DNA of 46,178 bases from Syntrophomonadaceae bacterium (GTDB lineage: Bacteria; Bacillota; Syntrophomonadia; Syntrophomonadales; Syntrophomonadaceae). Each line of letters begins with the position of its first letter. Position 1 is the first letter of the stretch. A program made the position numbers and the translations under genes. Where the stretch lies: positions 1-46,178 of the forward strand of contig JAQUXM010000007.1 in NCBI GenBank assembly GCA_028692415.1, in the 5' to 3' direction. Positions 30,736 through 38,926 of the stretch are shown piece after piece. The notes under the pieces are model-generated. The model worked only from the letters and a program-made list of their open reading frames with translations, did not search any database and was not told where the DNA came from.

Positions 30736-30764
30736 ATTTTATACTCTGAGCCGACTAAAGTCAA
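30736..30764 (-). promoter_or_regulatory. Predicted sigma-A promoter of the tRNA operon
   Basis: TTGACT (30764-30759), a 17-nt spacer and TAAAAT (30741-30736) place the start near 30729, only about six bases before tRNA-Thr(TGT). The -10 box is enclosed by an 8-bp inverted repeat, CGGCTCAG (30720-30727) and CTGAGCCG (30746-30753). Confidence 0.75.
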
Positions 30765-30786
30765 ATACTATTTACGGTAATTTAAC

Positions 30787-30924
30787 TTTTTAGCAACAAA
30801 AGAAACTGCGGAGCAGTTTCAACACACCGCTACAACGAGGCAGGGCTTTGGAACCTGATATCCGTTTTGTCAACAGGATGCCAAATGATTATTGAAGCAA
30901 AAAAACCCTTTGCGCCTCGTTATA
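30787..30924 (-). repeat. Structured dispersed element, copy C, at the sigH 3' end
   Basis: One complete copy of the AACGAGG element. In the orientation starting TATAACGAGG it begins exactly at the sigH stop codon (ATA TAA CGAGG). It ends with the hairpin GAAACTGC-TCC-GCAGTTTC (30820-30802) followed by TTTTGTTG, which could serve as the sigH terminator. The outer arms AACGAGGC and GCCTCGTT pair; the centre is diverged from copies A and B. It fills the 195-nt gap between tRNA-Thr and sigH. Confidence 0.75.
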
Positions 30925-31570
30925 TTGCGTTTCGGTCCTCCAGATACTTTTCCAGCTTCCTTTTTACCCTCTGCAGGGCATTATCAATCGATTTCACATG
31001 TCTCTTAAGATCAATGGCTATCTCATGGTAGGATTTGCCCTCCAGATAGGCCATAAGGACTTTCCACTCCAGTGAGCTCAATATCTCGCCAATTTTTTTC
31101 TCGATAAATATGAACTCTTCCCGGCTGATAACAATCTCTTCCGGATTCGTAATTCTAGTTGTGGATAATATATCCATGAGCGTACGTTCGGATTCTTCAT
31201 CATAAATAGGTTTGTTAAGTGATACATAGGAATTGAGCGGAATGTGTTTCTGCCGGGTGGCAGTCTTGATGGCGGTAATTATTTGCCGGGTAATACATAA
31301 TTCAGCAAAAGCACGGAATGAGGTCAACTTGTCCAACTTATAATCGCGAATTGCCTTAAAAAGACCTATCATACCTTCTTGTATGATATCCTCTTTATCA
31401 GCTCCAATGAGAAAATAAGATCTGGCTTTTGCTCTTACAAAATTTTTATATTTATCCATTAGAAATTCTATCGCAAATTGATCGCCCTGCTGGGCTAGTT
31501 CCACTATTTCTTCATCACATATTTCTAGATATGTAAGACAAATTCTTTTTACAGCGACAGAACCGGACAT
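30920..31570 (-). CDS. sigH: RNA polymerase sporulation/stationary-phase sigma factor sigma-H
   Basis: Sigma-H (Spo0H) directs early sporulation and transition-state transcription. The 216 residues contain KYKNFVRAKARSYFLIGADK (region 2.1-2.2), DIIQEGMIGLFKAIRDYK (2.2-2.3), FRAFAELCITRQIITAIKTA (2.4), PLNSYVSLNKPIYDEES (highly specific to this family) and a region 4 helix-turn-helix YLEGKSYHEIAIDLKRHVKS. ATG follows GGAGG by seven bases. Its sigma-A-type promoter and flanking inverted copies C and D of the dispersed element isolate it from rlmB. The Bacillus neighbour yacP is absent. Confidence 0.96.
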   Translation of the reverse strand: MSGSVAVKRICLTYLEICDEEIVELAQQGDQFAIEFLMDKYKNFVRAKARSYFLIGADKEDIIQEGMIGLFKAIRDYKLDKLTSFRAFAELCITRQIITAIKTATRQKHIPLNSYVSLNKPIYDEESERTLMDILSTTRITNPEEIVISREEFIFIEKKIGEILSSLEWKVLMAYLEGKSYHEIAIDLKRHVKSIDNALQRVKRKLEKYLEDRNAI

Positions 31571-31622
31571 TCAATCGCCTCCATTAGTTATTTTAAATAA
31601 GCACAGTACACACATCTTCTTA

Positions 31623-31651
31623 ATTATAGCCATTGGTCCATAACTAGTCAA
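31623..31651 (-). promoter_or_regulatory. Predicted sigma-A promoter of sigH
   Basis: TTGACT (31651-31646), a 17-nt spacer and a perfect TATAAT (31628-31623) sit 52 nt before the sigH start codon. The near-consensus boxes point to vegetative transcription of sigH, as known in Bacillus. A CCCCCGGGGG palindrome lies 15 nt upstream at 31666-31675. Confidence 0.85.
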
Positions 31652-31739
31652 TATACCTCTGTACACCCCCGGGGGAAAGACAAAACTCAACAAACAAGCA
31701 AGTACCTGCTCCGATGAAAATACAGCGCGCTTGGGCCAG

Positions 31740-31901
31740 TATAACGAGCTGAAAGGATGTCCACCGCTTCTTTAAGCGATCGGGTTCCTATCATCGAGTT
31801 CCGGGTTCCTATTAACAAAACCGGCGGCGGGTTCTAATTCCCTGCCTCGTTGCAGCGACGTATTAAAACTGCTCCGCAGTTTCTTCCGCTGCTTAAATTA
31901 A
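31740..31901 (+). repeat. Structured dispersed element, copy D, between sigH and rlmB
   Basis: Complete copy reading TATAACGAG first on the plus strand. It has CCGCTTCTTTAAGCGATCGG, then a duplicated GGTTCCTAT segment, CAAAACCGGCGGCGGGTTCT, TGCCTCGTTGCAG and the terminal hairpin AAACTGC-TCC-GCAGTTT (31866-31882) followed by TTCTTCCGCTGCTTAAA. An internal duplication makes it longer than the other copies. The rest of the gap 31571-31908 holds the sigH promoter and no gene. Confidence 0.8.
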
Positions 31902-31908
31902 GGAACTC

Positions 31909-32661
31909 CTACTTCTTAGCCTTAGCACCTCCATTTCGCTGGCGAATTACTTCATAAATCAATAATGCTGAAGCAACAGCGGCATTCAGCGAATTTATTT
32001 TTCCTTGCATAGGTATGTTCACCAAAATATCACAATTGTTTTTTACCAGTCTGCGCATTCCCTGCCCTTCACCACCTATTACCAGTACGGTAGGGCTGGG
32101 AATGGTAACTGAAAAGTAATCCTGGCTGCCATCCATATCTGCCCCAATAACCCAGAATCCTTTTTCTTTTAGTTCCTTAATCACATTTACCAGATTGGTC
32201 TCTTGAATGATTGGCATATGTTCTACGGCTCCGGCTGATGCTTTAGCAACGGCTGCCGTAATCTCCACCGATTGGTGCCGAGGTATAACGATGCCATGCA
32301 CACCTGCGCATTCAGCCGTTCGGATTATCGCTCCCATATTCTGAGGGTCTTCTATACCATCCAAAATAAGCAAAAATGGACTTTGCCCTTTAAGTGCTGC
32401 TATTTCAAGAACTTCACCAATTTCCGCATATTCATAGCTTTCCACCCGGGCAACTACCCCTTGGTGATTGCTAAGGGAATACATTTGGTCAAGTTTCGAC
32501 TTTTCAACATACTGAACATAAACTCCTCTTTTTTGGGCAAGCCGCAGCAATTCCTCCACCCGTTTACCCTCGCGTCCTTGTTGCAGGTATATCTTCTCTA
32601 CCCGGCGTCGGCCTTTTAGTGCTTCCATTATGCTGTTAACTCCGGCCAGCAGCTCTCTCAT
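31909..32661 (-). CDS. rlmB: 23S rRNA 2'-O-methyltransferase of the TrmH/RlmB family
   Basis: SPOUT-fold methyltransferase; RlmB methylates the ribose of G2251 of 23S rRNA (E. coli numbering). The N-terminal substrate-binding domain LLAGVNSIMEALKGRRRVEK is followed by the catalytic domain with the three family motifs: DGIEDPQNMGAIIRTAECAG, VLVIGGEGQGMRRLV and IPMQGKINSLNAAVASALLI (knot and SAM site). The 250-residue length fits. GGGAG lies nine bases before ATG. The position between mrnC and sigH matches B. subtilis yacO (rlmB). The exact target nucleotide is inferred from the family. Confidence 0.92.
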   Translation of the reverse strand: MRELLAGVNSIMEALKGRRRVEKIYLQQGREGKRVEELLRLAQKRGVYVQYVEKSKLDQMYSLSNHQGVVARVESYEYAEIGEVLEIAALKGQSPFLLILDGIEDPQNMGAIIRTAECAGVHGIVIPRHQSVEITAAVAKASAGAVEHMPIIQETNLVNVIKELKEKGFWVIGADMDGSQDYFSVTIPSPTVLVIGGEGQGMRRLVKNNCDILVNIPMQGKINSLNAAVASALLIYEVIRQRNGGAKAKK

Positions 32662-32724
32662 ATTATGTTACTCCCATCCAGCTATTTGCTTAACTCTCAG
32701 TAAAAGTATCTTCCCTAGTTCGTT

Positions 32725-32764
32725 ATGCATAAATATTCCGCTCCCAGTCTTTGTATTTATGCAT
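32725..32764. repeat. 11-bp inverted repeat upstream of rlmB
   Basis: Perfect arms ATGCATAAATA (32725-32735) and TATTTATGCAT (32754-32764) with an 18-nt spacer lie in the 122-nt gap between thyX and rlmB. No T-run follows, so it is not a typical terminator. An operator or mRNA end structure is possible. Confidence 0.5.
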
Positions 32765-32783
32765 CCCTAACTATATTCAAGAA

Positions 32784-33479
32784 CTATTTCAGCGGTTTAA
32801 AGGTATCATCGGTCATAATAATACGGGCATAATGTTCGGCGGGGAAATTGCGATCATATTCCATATCTGAAAACAACACCGGCATTTTCTCTTCAAAAAG
32901 CAACAATAGAGGGATGGCTATCTGTCGCATCTGGGGATGGGCTGCGATATCACAGCGTAAACGCAGAAAATGCCGCCATTCACGCATGTTGTAAGTAACT
33001 ACAATCTCCGTTTTCAGTGAATTGGGCAAAACGGAACGGGCTTCCTGGGCTGAACGCCCAGCCTTTAACAAGCACATATAGCATTTTTCAGCAGTCTGGC
33101 AGGCTTCAGACCACAATTGGTGAGCCTCTGGATCATTTCCGAAAAAAAATGGCTCGATTACCGTAATTTCATTGCTGAATTTATCTTTACTATAATTGCA
33201 ATAACGTGTTGACTCCTGACTATAGGCCGCTCCAACCCGGTGTCTTACAATTTCGTGGGAGATACCTCTATCTATAACAAACATAACGGTCAGTTTCTCG
33301 TGCTCAATGATTGATTCGTGCCCGCTCTTGATAATTCTTTTTAAGAAATTGGGGTCTCCATGCTCAGTCATTTGGTCTTCCGATTTATAGCATACTCTGG
33401 CATACCTCTCTAGTTTGCTCATAACGACAGGGTCCAATTCAGACTGGGGCAGCAAAACCTGCGGCTTTTGGATAATCAT
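32784..33479 (-). CDS. thyX: FAD-dependent thymidylate synthase
   Basis: ThyX makes dTMP from dUMP with methylenetetrahydrofolate, using FAD and NADPH, and replaces ThyA. The 231 residues show GHESIIEHEKLTVMFVIDRG, the signature block VRHRVGAAYSQESTRYCNYS and LRLRCDIAAHPQMRQIA with conserved Arg and His. The RHR-to-Ser spacing is eight residues (RHR 79-81, Ser90) rather than the textbook seven, an apparent one-residue insertion that may define a subgroup. It lies between mrnC and rlmB, where B. subtilis has no thyX, 242 nt after mrnC. Confidence 0.93.
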   Translation of the reverse strand: MIIQKPQVLLPQSELDPVVMSKLERYARVCYKSEDQMTEHGDPNFLKRIIKSGHESIIEHEKLTVMFVIDRGISHEIVRHRVGAAYSQESTRYCNYSKDKFSNEITVIEPFFFGNDPEAHQLWSEACQTAEKCYMCLLKAGRSAQEARSVLPNSLKTEIVVTYNMREWRHFLRLRCDIAAHPQMRQIAIPLLLLFEEKMPVLFSDMEYDRNFPAEHYARIIMTDDTFKPLK

Positions 33480-33721
33480 TTACAGTTCTCCTTCATTGTT
33501 AATGGTAGAAGTAAGGTGTTAGGGGCGAGGGAAATACATTTTGGTGTTACTTCATACCTTACTCTATAAATCTAATACAACATTGCTGCCTTCAGCAACA
33601 TGGTTGGTGTTCAAAGAGTACCTAATCTTACCCGGAGGGTTTGAATGTGTCCCCAGCAGAGTATTAAGCCCAGAGTTAGATATTAGACGCATAGGTATGT
33701 TCTCTGGTCAATAAAAGCGAT

Positions 33722-34117
33722 TCAGCTCTCATCTATCCCCAGCGCCTGGTTTATAAAGTAAATCAGGCGTTCTTCATCACCTTTAAGATATAGAAAGCCC
33801 AGCAGTGCCTCGAATCCGGTACTCATTTTGTAGTCACCGAGATCGACGTTGCGCGGCGGGGTACTTTTGGCATTGCGCCCTCTTTTAACAATGTCTTGCT
33901 CGTCTTCAGTCAAGTCATTGAACAGATGTCTTATCACCCGGGCTTGGCTTTGGGCTTTAACTACTTCCACGGTATCATGATGAATATCCCTGATTCTGCG
34001 CCGACCGCTCATAATTACATGGGTCCTAACCGCCAATTCAAATACCGCATCACCAATATAGGCAAGCATTAAGGGCGAATACTCGCCCAATGCTTTTTCA
34101 TCCAGGTTATCATGCAT
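33722..34117 (-). CDS. mrnC: Mini-ribonuclease III
   Basis: Mini-III is an RNase III catalytic domain without a dsRNA-binding domain; in B. subtilis it matures 23S rRNA ends. The 131 residues contain SPLMLAYIGDAVFELAVRTH (signature with catalytic Asp), VVKAQSQARVI, NAKSTPPRNVD and MSTGFEALLGFLYLKGDEER (second acidic motif). I use the ATG at 34117, ten bases after AGGTGG, over the TTG at 34123. It overlaps the cysS stop by 8 nt, so translation is coupled. Order cysS-mrnC is conserved in Firmicutes. Confidence 0.95.
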   Translation of the reverse strand: MHDNLDEKALGEYSPLMLAYIGDAVFELAVRTHVIMSGRRRIRDIHHDTVEVVKAQSQARVIRHLFNDLTEDEQDIVKRGRNAKSTPPRNVDLGDYKMSTGFEALLGFLYLKGDEERLIYFINQALGIDES

Positions 34118-35705
34118 CAGCAAACTTCCACCTGGCTCCTTCCTTGCTGTCCTCCAGAATAATACCCTGCTCTTTGAGTTTATCTCTTAAACTGTCCGCA
34201 TGGGCATAATCCTTTTGAATTTTAAATTCCTGGCGCAAAGCCAGCAAATAAACCATCAGCTCTTCGACCTGGGGACTCTGATCATAACGCAGCCGGCTGC
34301 CTTGATCCCCATCTTCTACACTGATACCAAGGTTTTTCAGAAAATCGCGTATATTGTCCGCCAGCGCAAAGTTCCTGTTCTCCCGGGCCTCCTGTCTTAA
34401 CCAGACCAGTATTTCCAGAAGCCCCTCCAGTGCCGCTTCTTCATTCTTAGGCTGTTCCATAAATATGCCCAACACATCTCCTAATTCTTTGTAAACCGCG
34501 ATGGCCTGCTTGACTGCTGCTTGATCCACAGTGTCGCTGCGATTGGCAGATGCCAGGTAGGAATTTATTCGATGCGAGATTTCAAAAACTGAAGCGATGG
34601 CCTTGGCAGTATTAAAATCATCGTCCATGGCTTCAATAAACTGGCTTCTGTAACTGGCAATGGCCTCCGCCAGCTCCAGCGCTTTGCCCTTTAATTCAAT
34701 TGAATCCGATGATTCATCATTCTGAAACTCTGCCGCCAGCAGCAAGGTAGTTTTTAACCTGCCCAATGCCTTACGGGCCTCTTCCAGTTTGCCATCATCG
34801 AAATCCAGCGGACTGCGGTAATGAGTGGCTATCAGATAAAAACGCACCACATCTGCAGGGTACTGGGCCAGAATATCGCGGAGGATAAAGAAATTACCCA
34901 GCGATTTTGACATCTTCTCGTTATTAACCGTTATAAAGCCGTTATGCATCCAATATTTTACAAAGGGCTGACCTGTCAGGGCTTCCGACTGCGCTATTTC
35001 ATTCTCATGATGGGGAAAGATCAGATCACTGCCACCCCCATGAATATCCAAGGTATCCCCCAGATACTTGGTTGACATTACTGAACACTCAATATGCCAG
35101 CCCGGCCGGCCTTCTCCCCAGGGGCTTTCCCATGAAGGTTCGCCAACCCGCGCGGATTTCCAGAGAGCAAAATCCGCTGCATTCTCCTTGCGTTCATCTA
35201 CCTCCACCCGGGCTCCGGCGAGCATGTCCTCCAGGCTGCGCCCGGAAAGCTTGCCGTAATCCTTAAAAGCCTGAACCCGGTAATATACATCTCCATCCAT
35301 CTCATAGGCAAAGCCTTTTTCGATCAAAATCCGAACCGCATTAATTATTTGCGAAATATGTTCGCTAACCCGGGGATGAATATCCGCCCGTTTGATACCC
35401 AGCGCATCAGCATCCTGGAAATATTCGTTTATATAGCGCTCAGCCAGCAGCAGGGGATCGTCACCCTCTTCTCTGGCCCGCTTGATTATCTTGTCATCCA
35501 CATCGGTAAAATTCTGCACATATTTTACTTCATAACCCCGAAAAGCCAGATAGCGGCGCACCGTATCAAAGACCACCAATGGCCGGGCATTGCCCAGATG
35601 AATATAATTGTAGGTCGTGGGGCCGCATACATACATATTAACCCTATGCGGATTCAGCGTCGATATTTCTTCTTTTTTGCTGCTTAGGGTATTGTAAACT
35701 CGCAT
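34110..35705 (-). CDS. cysS: Cysteinyl-tRNA synthetase
   Basis: Class I synthetase charging tRNA-Cys. Seen: [19 protein letters not shown] with the zinc Cys and the HIGH-like [33 protein letters not shown] and [14 protein letters not shown] (zinc ligands), [11 protein letters not shown] (KMSKS loop), a DALR domain and a C-terminal helical region. The 531 residues are longer than the roughly 465 typical. The extra length is C-terminal and repeats a motif ([20 protein letters not shown] near 435; [20 protein letters not shown] near 490), apparently a duplicated tRNA-binding element. It overlaps cysE by 62 nt. Confidence 0.95.
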   Translation of the reverse strand: MRVYNTLSSKKEEISTLNPHRVNMYVCGPTTYNYIHLGNARPLVVFDTVRRYLAFRGYEVKYVQNFTDVDDKIIKRAREEGDDPLLLAERYINEYFQDADALGIKRADIHPRVSEHISQIINAVRILIEKGFAYEMDGDVYYRVQAFKDYGKLSGRSLEDMLAGARVEVDERKENAADFALWKSARVGEPSWESPWGEGRPGWHIECSVMSTKYLGDTLDIHGGGSDLIFPHHENEIAQSEALTGQPFVKYWMHNGFITVNNEKMSKSLGNFFILRDILAQYPADVVRFYLIATHYRSPLDFDDGKLEEARKALGRLKTTLLLAAEFQNDESSDSIELKGKALELAEAIASYRSQFIEAMDDDFNTAKAIASVFEISHRINSYLASANRSDTVDQAAVKQAIAVYKELGDVLGIFMEQPKNEEAALEGLLEILVWLRQEARENRNFALADNIRDFLKNLGISVEDGDQGSRLRYDQSPQVEELMVYLLALRQEFKIQKDYAHADSLRDKLKEQGIILEDSKEGARWKFADA

Positions 35706-36366
35706 TCCTCGCTTCCTCTCTGGTTATTATTTCAAGCTTTCTTTCCAATTCATCTATCTTTTCCTGCATGGCTGCCAGGGTATCCGCAATCGGGTCGGGA
35801 AGCAAATGATGTTCCAGATCGACTTCCATCTTGCCATCCACTACCCTGGCTCCATCACGTACGACTATTCTTCCGGGATTTCCAACTACTGTACAACTTG
35901 CCGGAACACTCTTTAAGACGACCGCCCCGCCGCCGATTTTTACATTATCACCGATGGTTATGGCGCCAAGCACTTTAGCTCCCACGCTTACGGTTACATT
36001 ATGGCCAATAGTTGGATGCCTCTTGCCCTTGACCTTGCCGGTTCCGCCCAGGGTCACCCCCTGATAGAGGGTAACATTATCCCCGATTTCCGTGGTTTCT
36101 CCTATTACTATACCACTGCCGTGATCGATAAAGAAACCCTTGCCGATGCTTGCGCCAGGATGAATTTCTATCCCGGTTAGAAAACGGCTGATATGTGATA
36201 CCAGGCGCGCTAAAAAAAACAGCTCCCTTTGATAAAGAAAGTGTGCAATCCGGTGGTTTATAATCGCGTGCAAACCCGGATAACAAATGATAACCTCCAA
36301 AAGGCTGCGCGCTGCCGGGTCTCTTTCGAAAATTACCTCTATCTCTCTCCTAATGGTTGCAAACAT
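35644..36366 (-). CDS. cysE: Serine O-acetyltransferase
   Basis: CysE acetylates serine for cysteine synthesis. It has the N-terminal helical part ([20 protein letters not shown]), then a left-handed beta-helix of hexapeptide repeats: [55 protein letters not shown] and [19 protein letters not shown]. The 240 residues exceed the short Gram-positive form by a C-terminal helix. ATG is six bases after AGGAG. It is the first gene of cysE-cysS-mrnC, expressed through a Cys T-box, and so tied to the charging level of tRNA-Cys. Confidence 0.95.
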   Translation of the reverse strand: MFATIRREIEVIFERDPAARSLLEVIICYPGLHAIINHRIAHFLYQRELFFLARLVSHISRFLTGIEIHPGASIGKGFFIDHGSGIVIGETTEIGDNVTLYQGVTLGGTGKVKGKRHPTIGHNVTVSVGAKVLGAITIGDNVKIGGGAVVLKSVPASCTVVGNPGRIVVRDGARVVDGKMEVDLEHHLLPDPIADTLAAMQEKIDELERKLEIITREEARNASLQYPKQQKRRNIDAESA

Positions 36367-36384
36367 GACTTTCTCCTTTCTCTA

Positions 36385-36469
36385 GGGACAGGGGGACAGG
36401 TACCTTGTCCATAAAATATAACATTGAGTTTATCCTCTAAACGGGACAAGGTACCTGTCCCCCTGTCCC
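36385..36469. repeat. Perfect 26-bp inverted repeat between T-box and cysE
   Basis: Arms 36385-36410 (beginning GGGACAGGGGGACAGG) and 36444-36469 are exact reverse complements around a 33-nt AT-rich loop. It abuts the T-box terminator on one side and the cysE ribosome binding site on the other. The GGGACAGG-type sequence resembles REP-like palindromes seen in clostridial genomes. Confidence 0.95.
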
Positions 36470-36509
36470 AAAAAATAAAGCCTTTCATCTCCATTAGAGA
36501 CGAAAGGCT
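36470..36509 (-). terminator. T-box-controlled intrinsic terminator
   Basis: On the minus strand AGCCTTTCGTCTC pairs with GAGATGAAAGGCT over a 5-nt loop, with one mismatch, followed by TTTATTTTTT. It lies six bases after the T-box sequence, as expected for the terminator that competes with the antiterminator. Confidence 0.85.
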
Positions 36510-36728
36510 CAACTTCCGCGGTCCCACTCTTTTTTAAATACTATTGATAGTATTTCTCTTCCATCTTTTAACGGTGATACCGGACATACCTATATTAATT
36601 CGGCATATCTGCTCCCAGGTGCACTTTCAGCAACTTCATACCGTAAAAAGGCTCTCAGCCGGTGACCTTTTCTCTCTGGCAGCGATCGATGCTTACTCTT
36701 CCCATTCCTAGCATTTAGATATTCAATT
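36470..36728 (-). promoter_or_regulatory. T-box leader, probably Cys-specific, upstream of cysE-cysS
   Basis: The leader carries the T-box core GTGGGACCGCGG (36527-36516) before a terminator and a long stem I region. A plausible specifier is UGC (Cys) at 36623-36621, in GAAAGTGCACC. Uncharged tRNA-Cys would stabilise the antiterminator and allow cysE-cysS expression, the usual arrangement in Firmicutes. The core differs slightly from the GGTGGTACCGCG consensus. The specifier is read by eye and not folded. Confidence 0.85.
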
Positions 36729-36734
36729 ACTAAG

Positions 36735-36763
36735 ATTATATGCAGCAGCAGCAATTATGTCAA
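36735..36763 (-). promoter_or_regulatory. Consensus sigma-A promoter of the cysE T-box operon
   Basis: TTGACA (36763-36758), exactly 17 nt, then TATAAT (36740-36735): a full match to the vegetative consensus. Transcription would start near 36728 and enter the T-box leader. Such a strong promoter fits control by attenuation rather than by initiation. Confidence 0.92.
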
Positions 36764-36790
36764 TTGCAGGCTGCTGGTCTATCTTCCCTG

Positions 36791-36931
36791 TTTTAAGCAT
36801 CGAAAGAAACTGCGGAGCAGTTTCTTTCGCACCGCTGCAACGAGGCGGGAGATTAGAAACCGCCGCCTGTTTTGTTAATACGAACCTGGCTGCTCAAAGA
36901 AGCGGGGGACATCTTTTCGCCTCGTTATAAA
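36791..36931 (-). repeat. Structured dispersed element, copy A
   Basis: Complete copy. It has outer arms AACGAGGCG (36839-36847) and CGCCTCGTT (36918-36926), and a terminal perfect 13-bp hairpin CGAAAGAAACTGC-GGA-GCAGTTTCTTTCG (36801-36829). The GAAACCGCCGCCTGTTTTGT centre is shared with copy B. Read from the TATAACGAGG end on the minus strand, it overlaps the last codons of the upstream membrane protein gene. Confidence 0.9.
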
Positions 36932-37382
36932 GCAAAGAACTGGCCACACAGGACTGGACAAACAGCACTATCGGGAAACCAAAGAATACGGCCAAGTAGT
37001 TAAACGGGTCCTTGCTCAAGTCAACAAGTATCAAAGCAATTATTAGGAAAATCAACGACATAAATAATCCATGAACAACCCCTGAATAATTTGAACCGCG
37101 TTTTCTAATAAGTTTAAAGGCGAGCAGCCCAAAAAGAATGTTTACTAAGAAAAAAATTATTACATTGACCGGGAGTATCGATTGTGAGTATCCCCCTATC
37201 AACTTGGGTAATATATGTTTGGGCACAAGCCCCAAATATATCCGAACCTTATCCACCGTTCTCGCCAATTGATAAGTAAAGCCGGATAAGAGTAAAAGTT
37301 CAAAAAAAGCAATCGTCAATATCGTAGCAAGCGCAGATATTATAAGGTTTTTTGCCTCATGGATAATATTATTATTCATCAT
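36894..37382 (-). CDS. Membrane protein of unknown function, C-terminus made by a repeat
   Basis: I do not recognise the family. The 162-residue product has four hydrophobic segments, about 13-35 (LIISALATILTIAFFELLLL), 70-92 (ILPVNVIIFFLVNILFGLLA), 103-121 (VVHGLFMSLIFLIIALILV) and 128-147 (YLAVFFGFPIVLFVQSCVAS). These are consistent with a polytopic inner-membrane protein. The last residues, YNEAKRCPPLL, are encoded by the dispersed element starting near 36931, so the original C-terminus was probably changed by its insertion. The gene lies 16 nt after gltX. AGGA five bases before the ATG pair is a weak ribosome binding site. Confidence 0.7.
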   Translation of the reverse strand: MMNNNIIHEAKNLIISALATILTIAFFELLLLSGFTYQLARTVDKVRIYLGLVPKHILPKLIGGYSQSILPVNVIIFFLVNILFGLLAFKLIRKRGSNYSGVVHGLFMSLIFLIIALILVDLSKDPFNYLAVFFGFPIVLFVQSCVASSLLYNEAKRCPPLL

Positions 37383-37398
37383 TATCGTCCTAACAGAT

Positions 37399-38853
37399 TT
37401 AGCGGCAATCCTTAATCATCTCAAGGGACTGCTGCAGACGGCGCAGGGTCTCCTTGCGACCCCAAAAGCTTATCATTGACGGAAGGTCGGGTCCATGCAT
37501 GCTCCCGCTCAGGGCACAGCGCACCGGCATGAAGACATTCTTTGGTTTTAACTTCAGTTCCTTGGTAAGACGTTTGAGATAGCTCTTCACTTCATCCACC
37601 GGCATGGATTCCCCCAGACCGTCACCGAAGGCCTCCAAAATCTGCAAGACCCCTTCCTCACCAAGCAATTGTTTAGCTTCATTTTCATATGTTAATTCAC
37701 TTAGGAATACTTCAACTTCCTGCTTAATATCACTTAGAGCCACCAGATGGTCGCGGACTGCCTGGACCATCAACTCATAATGCTCCTTATCCAGTTCCTG
37801 TATTTGTTCTTTCCATACCGAATCTTCCAGATAGGGTTTTACCAGTCCAGCCAACTCTTCTACTTCCAGTTTTTTAATATACTGCTGGTTCAGCCAATTT
37901 AGCTTATCCAAATCGAAAACTGCCGGACTCTTGGCAACCCGCTCCAGGGTAAAGGCAGCTATGATCTCAGCCGGCGACAGGATTTCCTCTTCCCCTTCGG
38001 GCGACCATCCCATCAAGGCGAGGAAATTAAATAAAGCTTCAGGCAGGTAGCCCATTTGACGATACTGAATCAGGGAAGTGGCACCGTGCCGTTTGCTCAT
38101 CTTCTGGCGGTCATTGCCCAAAATCAGTGATATATGGGCAAACTCCGGGCGTTTCAAATTCAGGGCATCATAAATTGCCAGTTGCCTTGGGGTGTTGGAT
38201 AAATGCTCTTCGGCTCTTATTACATGACTTATGCCCATTAAGACGTCATCTATGACTACCGCGAAATTATAGGTCGGTATCCCATCCGATTTCACAATAA
38301 TAAAATCGCCAATATCATCACTGGCAAAACTTACCTGGCCTCTAACCAGATCAGCCACAATATATTCGTCCTGCTCGGGAATACGGAAACGCACGGTTGG
38401 CTTAATTCCCTGTTCCAGCTTCGCTGCCATTTCAGCATCACTCAAGCTGCGGCATTTACCGGAGTATTTTTGCATCTCCCCGCTGGCCAGTAAGGCTTTG
38501 CGCTCAGCATCGAGTTCCTCCTCGCTGCAAAAACAATAGTAAGCATGCCCGGAATCCAACAATTGCTGGGTATATGCTTGATAAATATCCAGGCGTTCGG
38601 TTTGCCGGTAAGGCCCGTTGACGCCAGGAACATCTACTCCCTCATCCCAATTCAGTCCCAACCAGTGCAGGGATTCAATTATTTCATCTTCATACTCGCG
38701 ACGCGATCTTTCCAGATCGGTATCCTCAATGCGCAGCACCAATTCTCCACCGTTATGGGCCGCAAACAAATAGTTGAACAATGCCGAACGCGCTCCTCCG
38801 ATATGTAAAGGCCCGGTAGGGCTGGGTGCAAATCTTACTTTTATCTTATTCAT
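37399..38853 (-). CDS. gltX: Glutamyl-tRNA synthetase
   Basis: Class I synthetase for Glu. Seen: [20 protein letters not shown] (HIGH), [65 protein letters not shown] (KMSKR) and the C-terminal anticodon-binding helices. The 484-residue form from the ATG at 38853 has GGAGGG six bases upstream. An in-frame codon 29 residues earlier adds non-family sequence. In many Firmicutes the enzyme also charges tRNA-Gln (non-discriminating). That is likely but not visible here. Confidence 0.95.
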   Translation of the reverse strand: MNKIKVRFAPSPTGPLHIGGARSALFNYLFAAHNGGELVLRIEDTDLERSRREYEDEIIESLHWLGLNWDEGVDVPGVNGPYRQTERLDIYQAYTQQLLDSGHAYYCFCSEEELDAERKALLASGEMQKYSGKCRSLSDAEMAAKLEQGIKPTVRFRIPEQDEYIVADLVRGQVSFASDDIGDFIIVKSDGIPTYNFAVVIDDVLMGISHVIRAEEHLSNTPRQLAIYDALNLKRPEFAHISLILGNDRQKMSKRHGATSLIQYRQMGYLPEALFNFLALMGWSPEGEEEILSPAEIIAAFTLERVAKSPAVFDLDKLNWLNQQYIKKLEVEELAGLVKPYLEDSVWKEQIQELDKEHYELMVQAVRDHLVALSDIKQEVEVFLSELTYENEAKQLLGEEGVLQILEAFGDGLGESMPVDEVKSYLKRLTKELKLKPKNVFMPVRCALSGSMHGPDLPSMISFWGRKETLRRLQQSLEMIKDCR

Positions 38854-38926
38854 ACTTTTCCCTCCTAAAAAGCCTACCCGGCGGGCAAAAATGCTTTGCG
38901 CACCCGGGCTTATAACTTCAAAAAAT

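Noticed and set aside
33590-33620. Terminator hairpin between mrnC and thyX (TTGCTG-CCTT-CAGCAA).
   Set aside because: The stem is short and no T-run follows on the minus strand, so termination is not supported.
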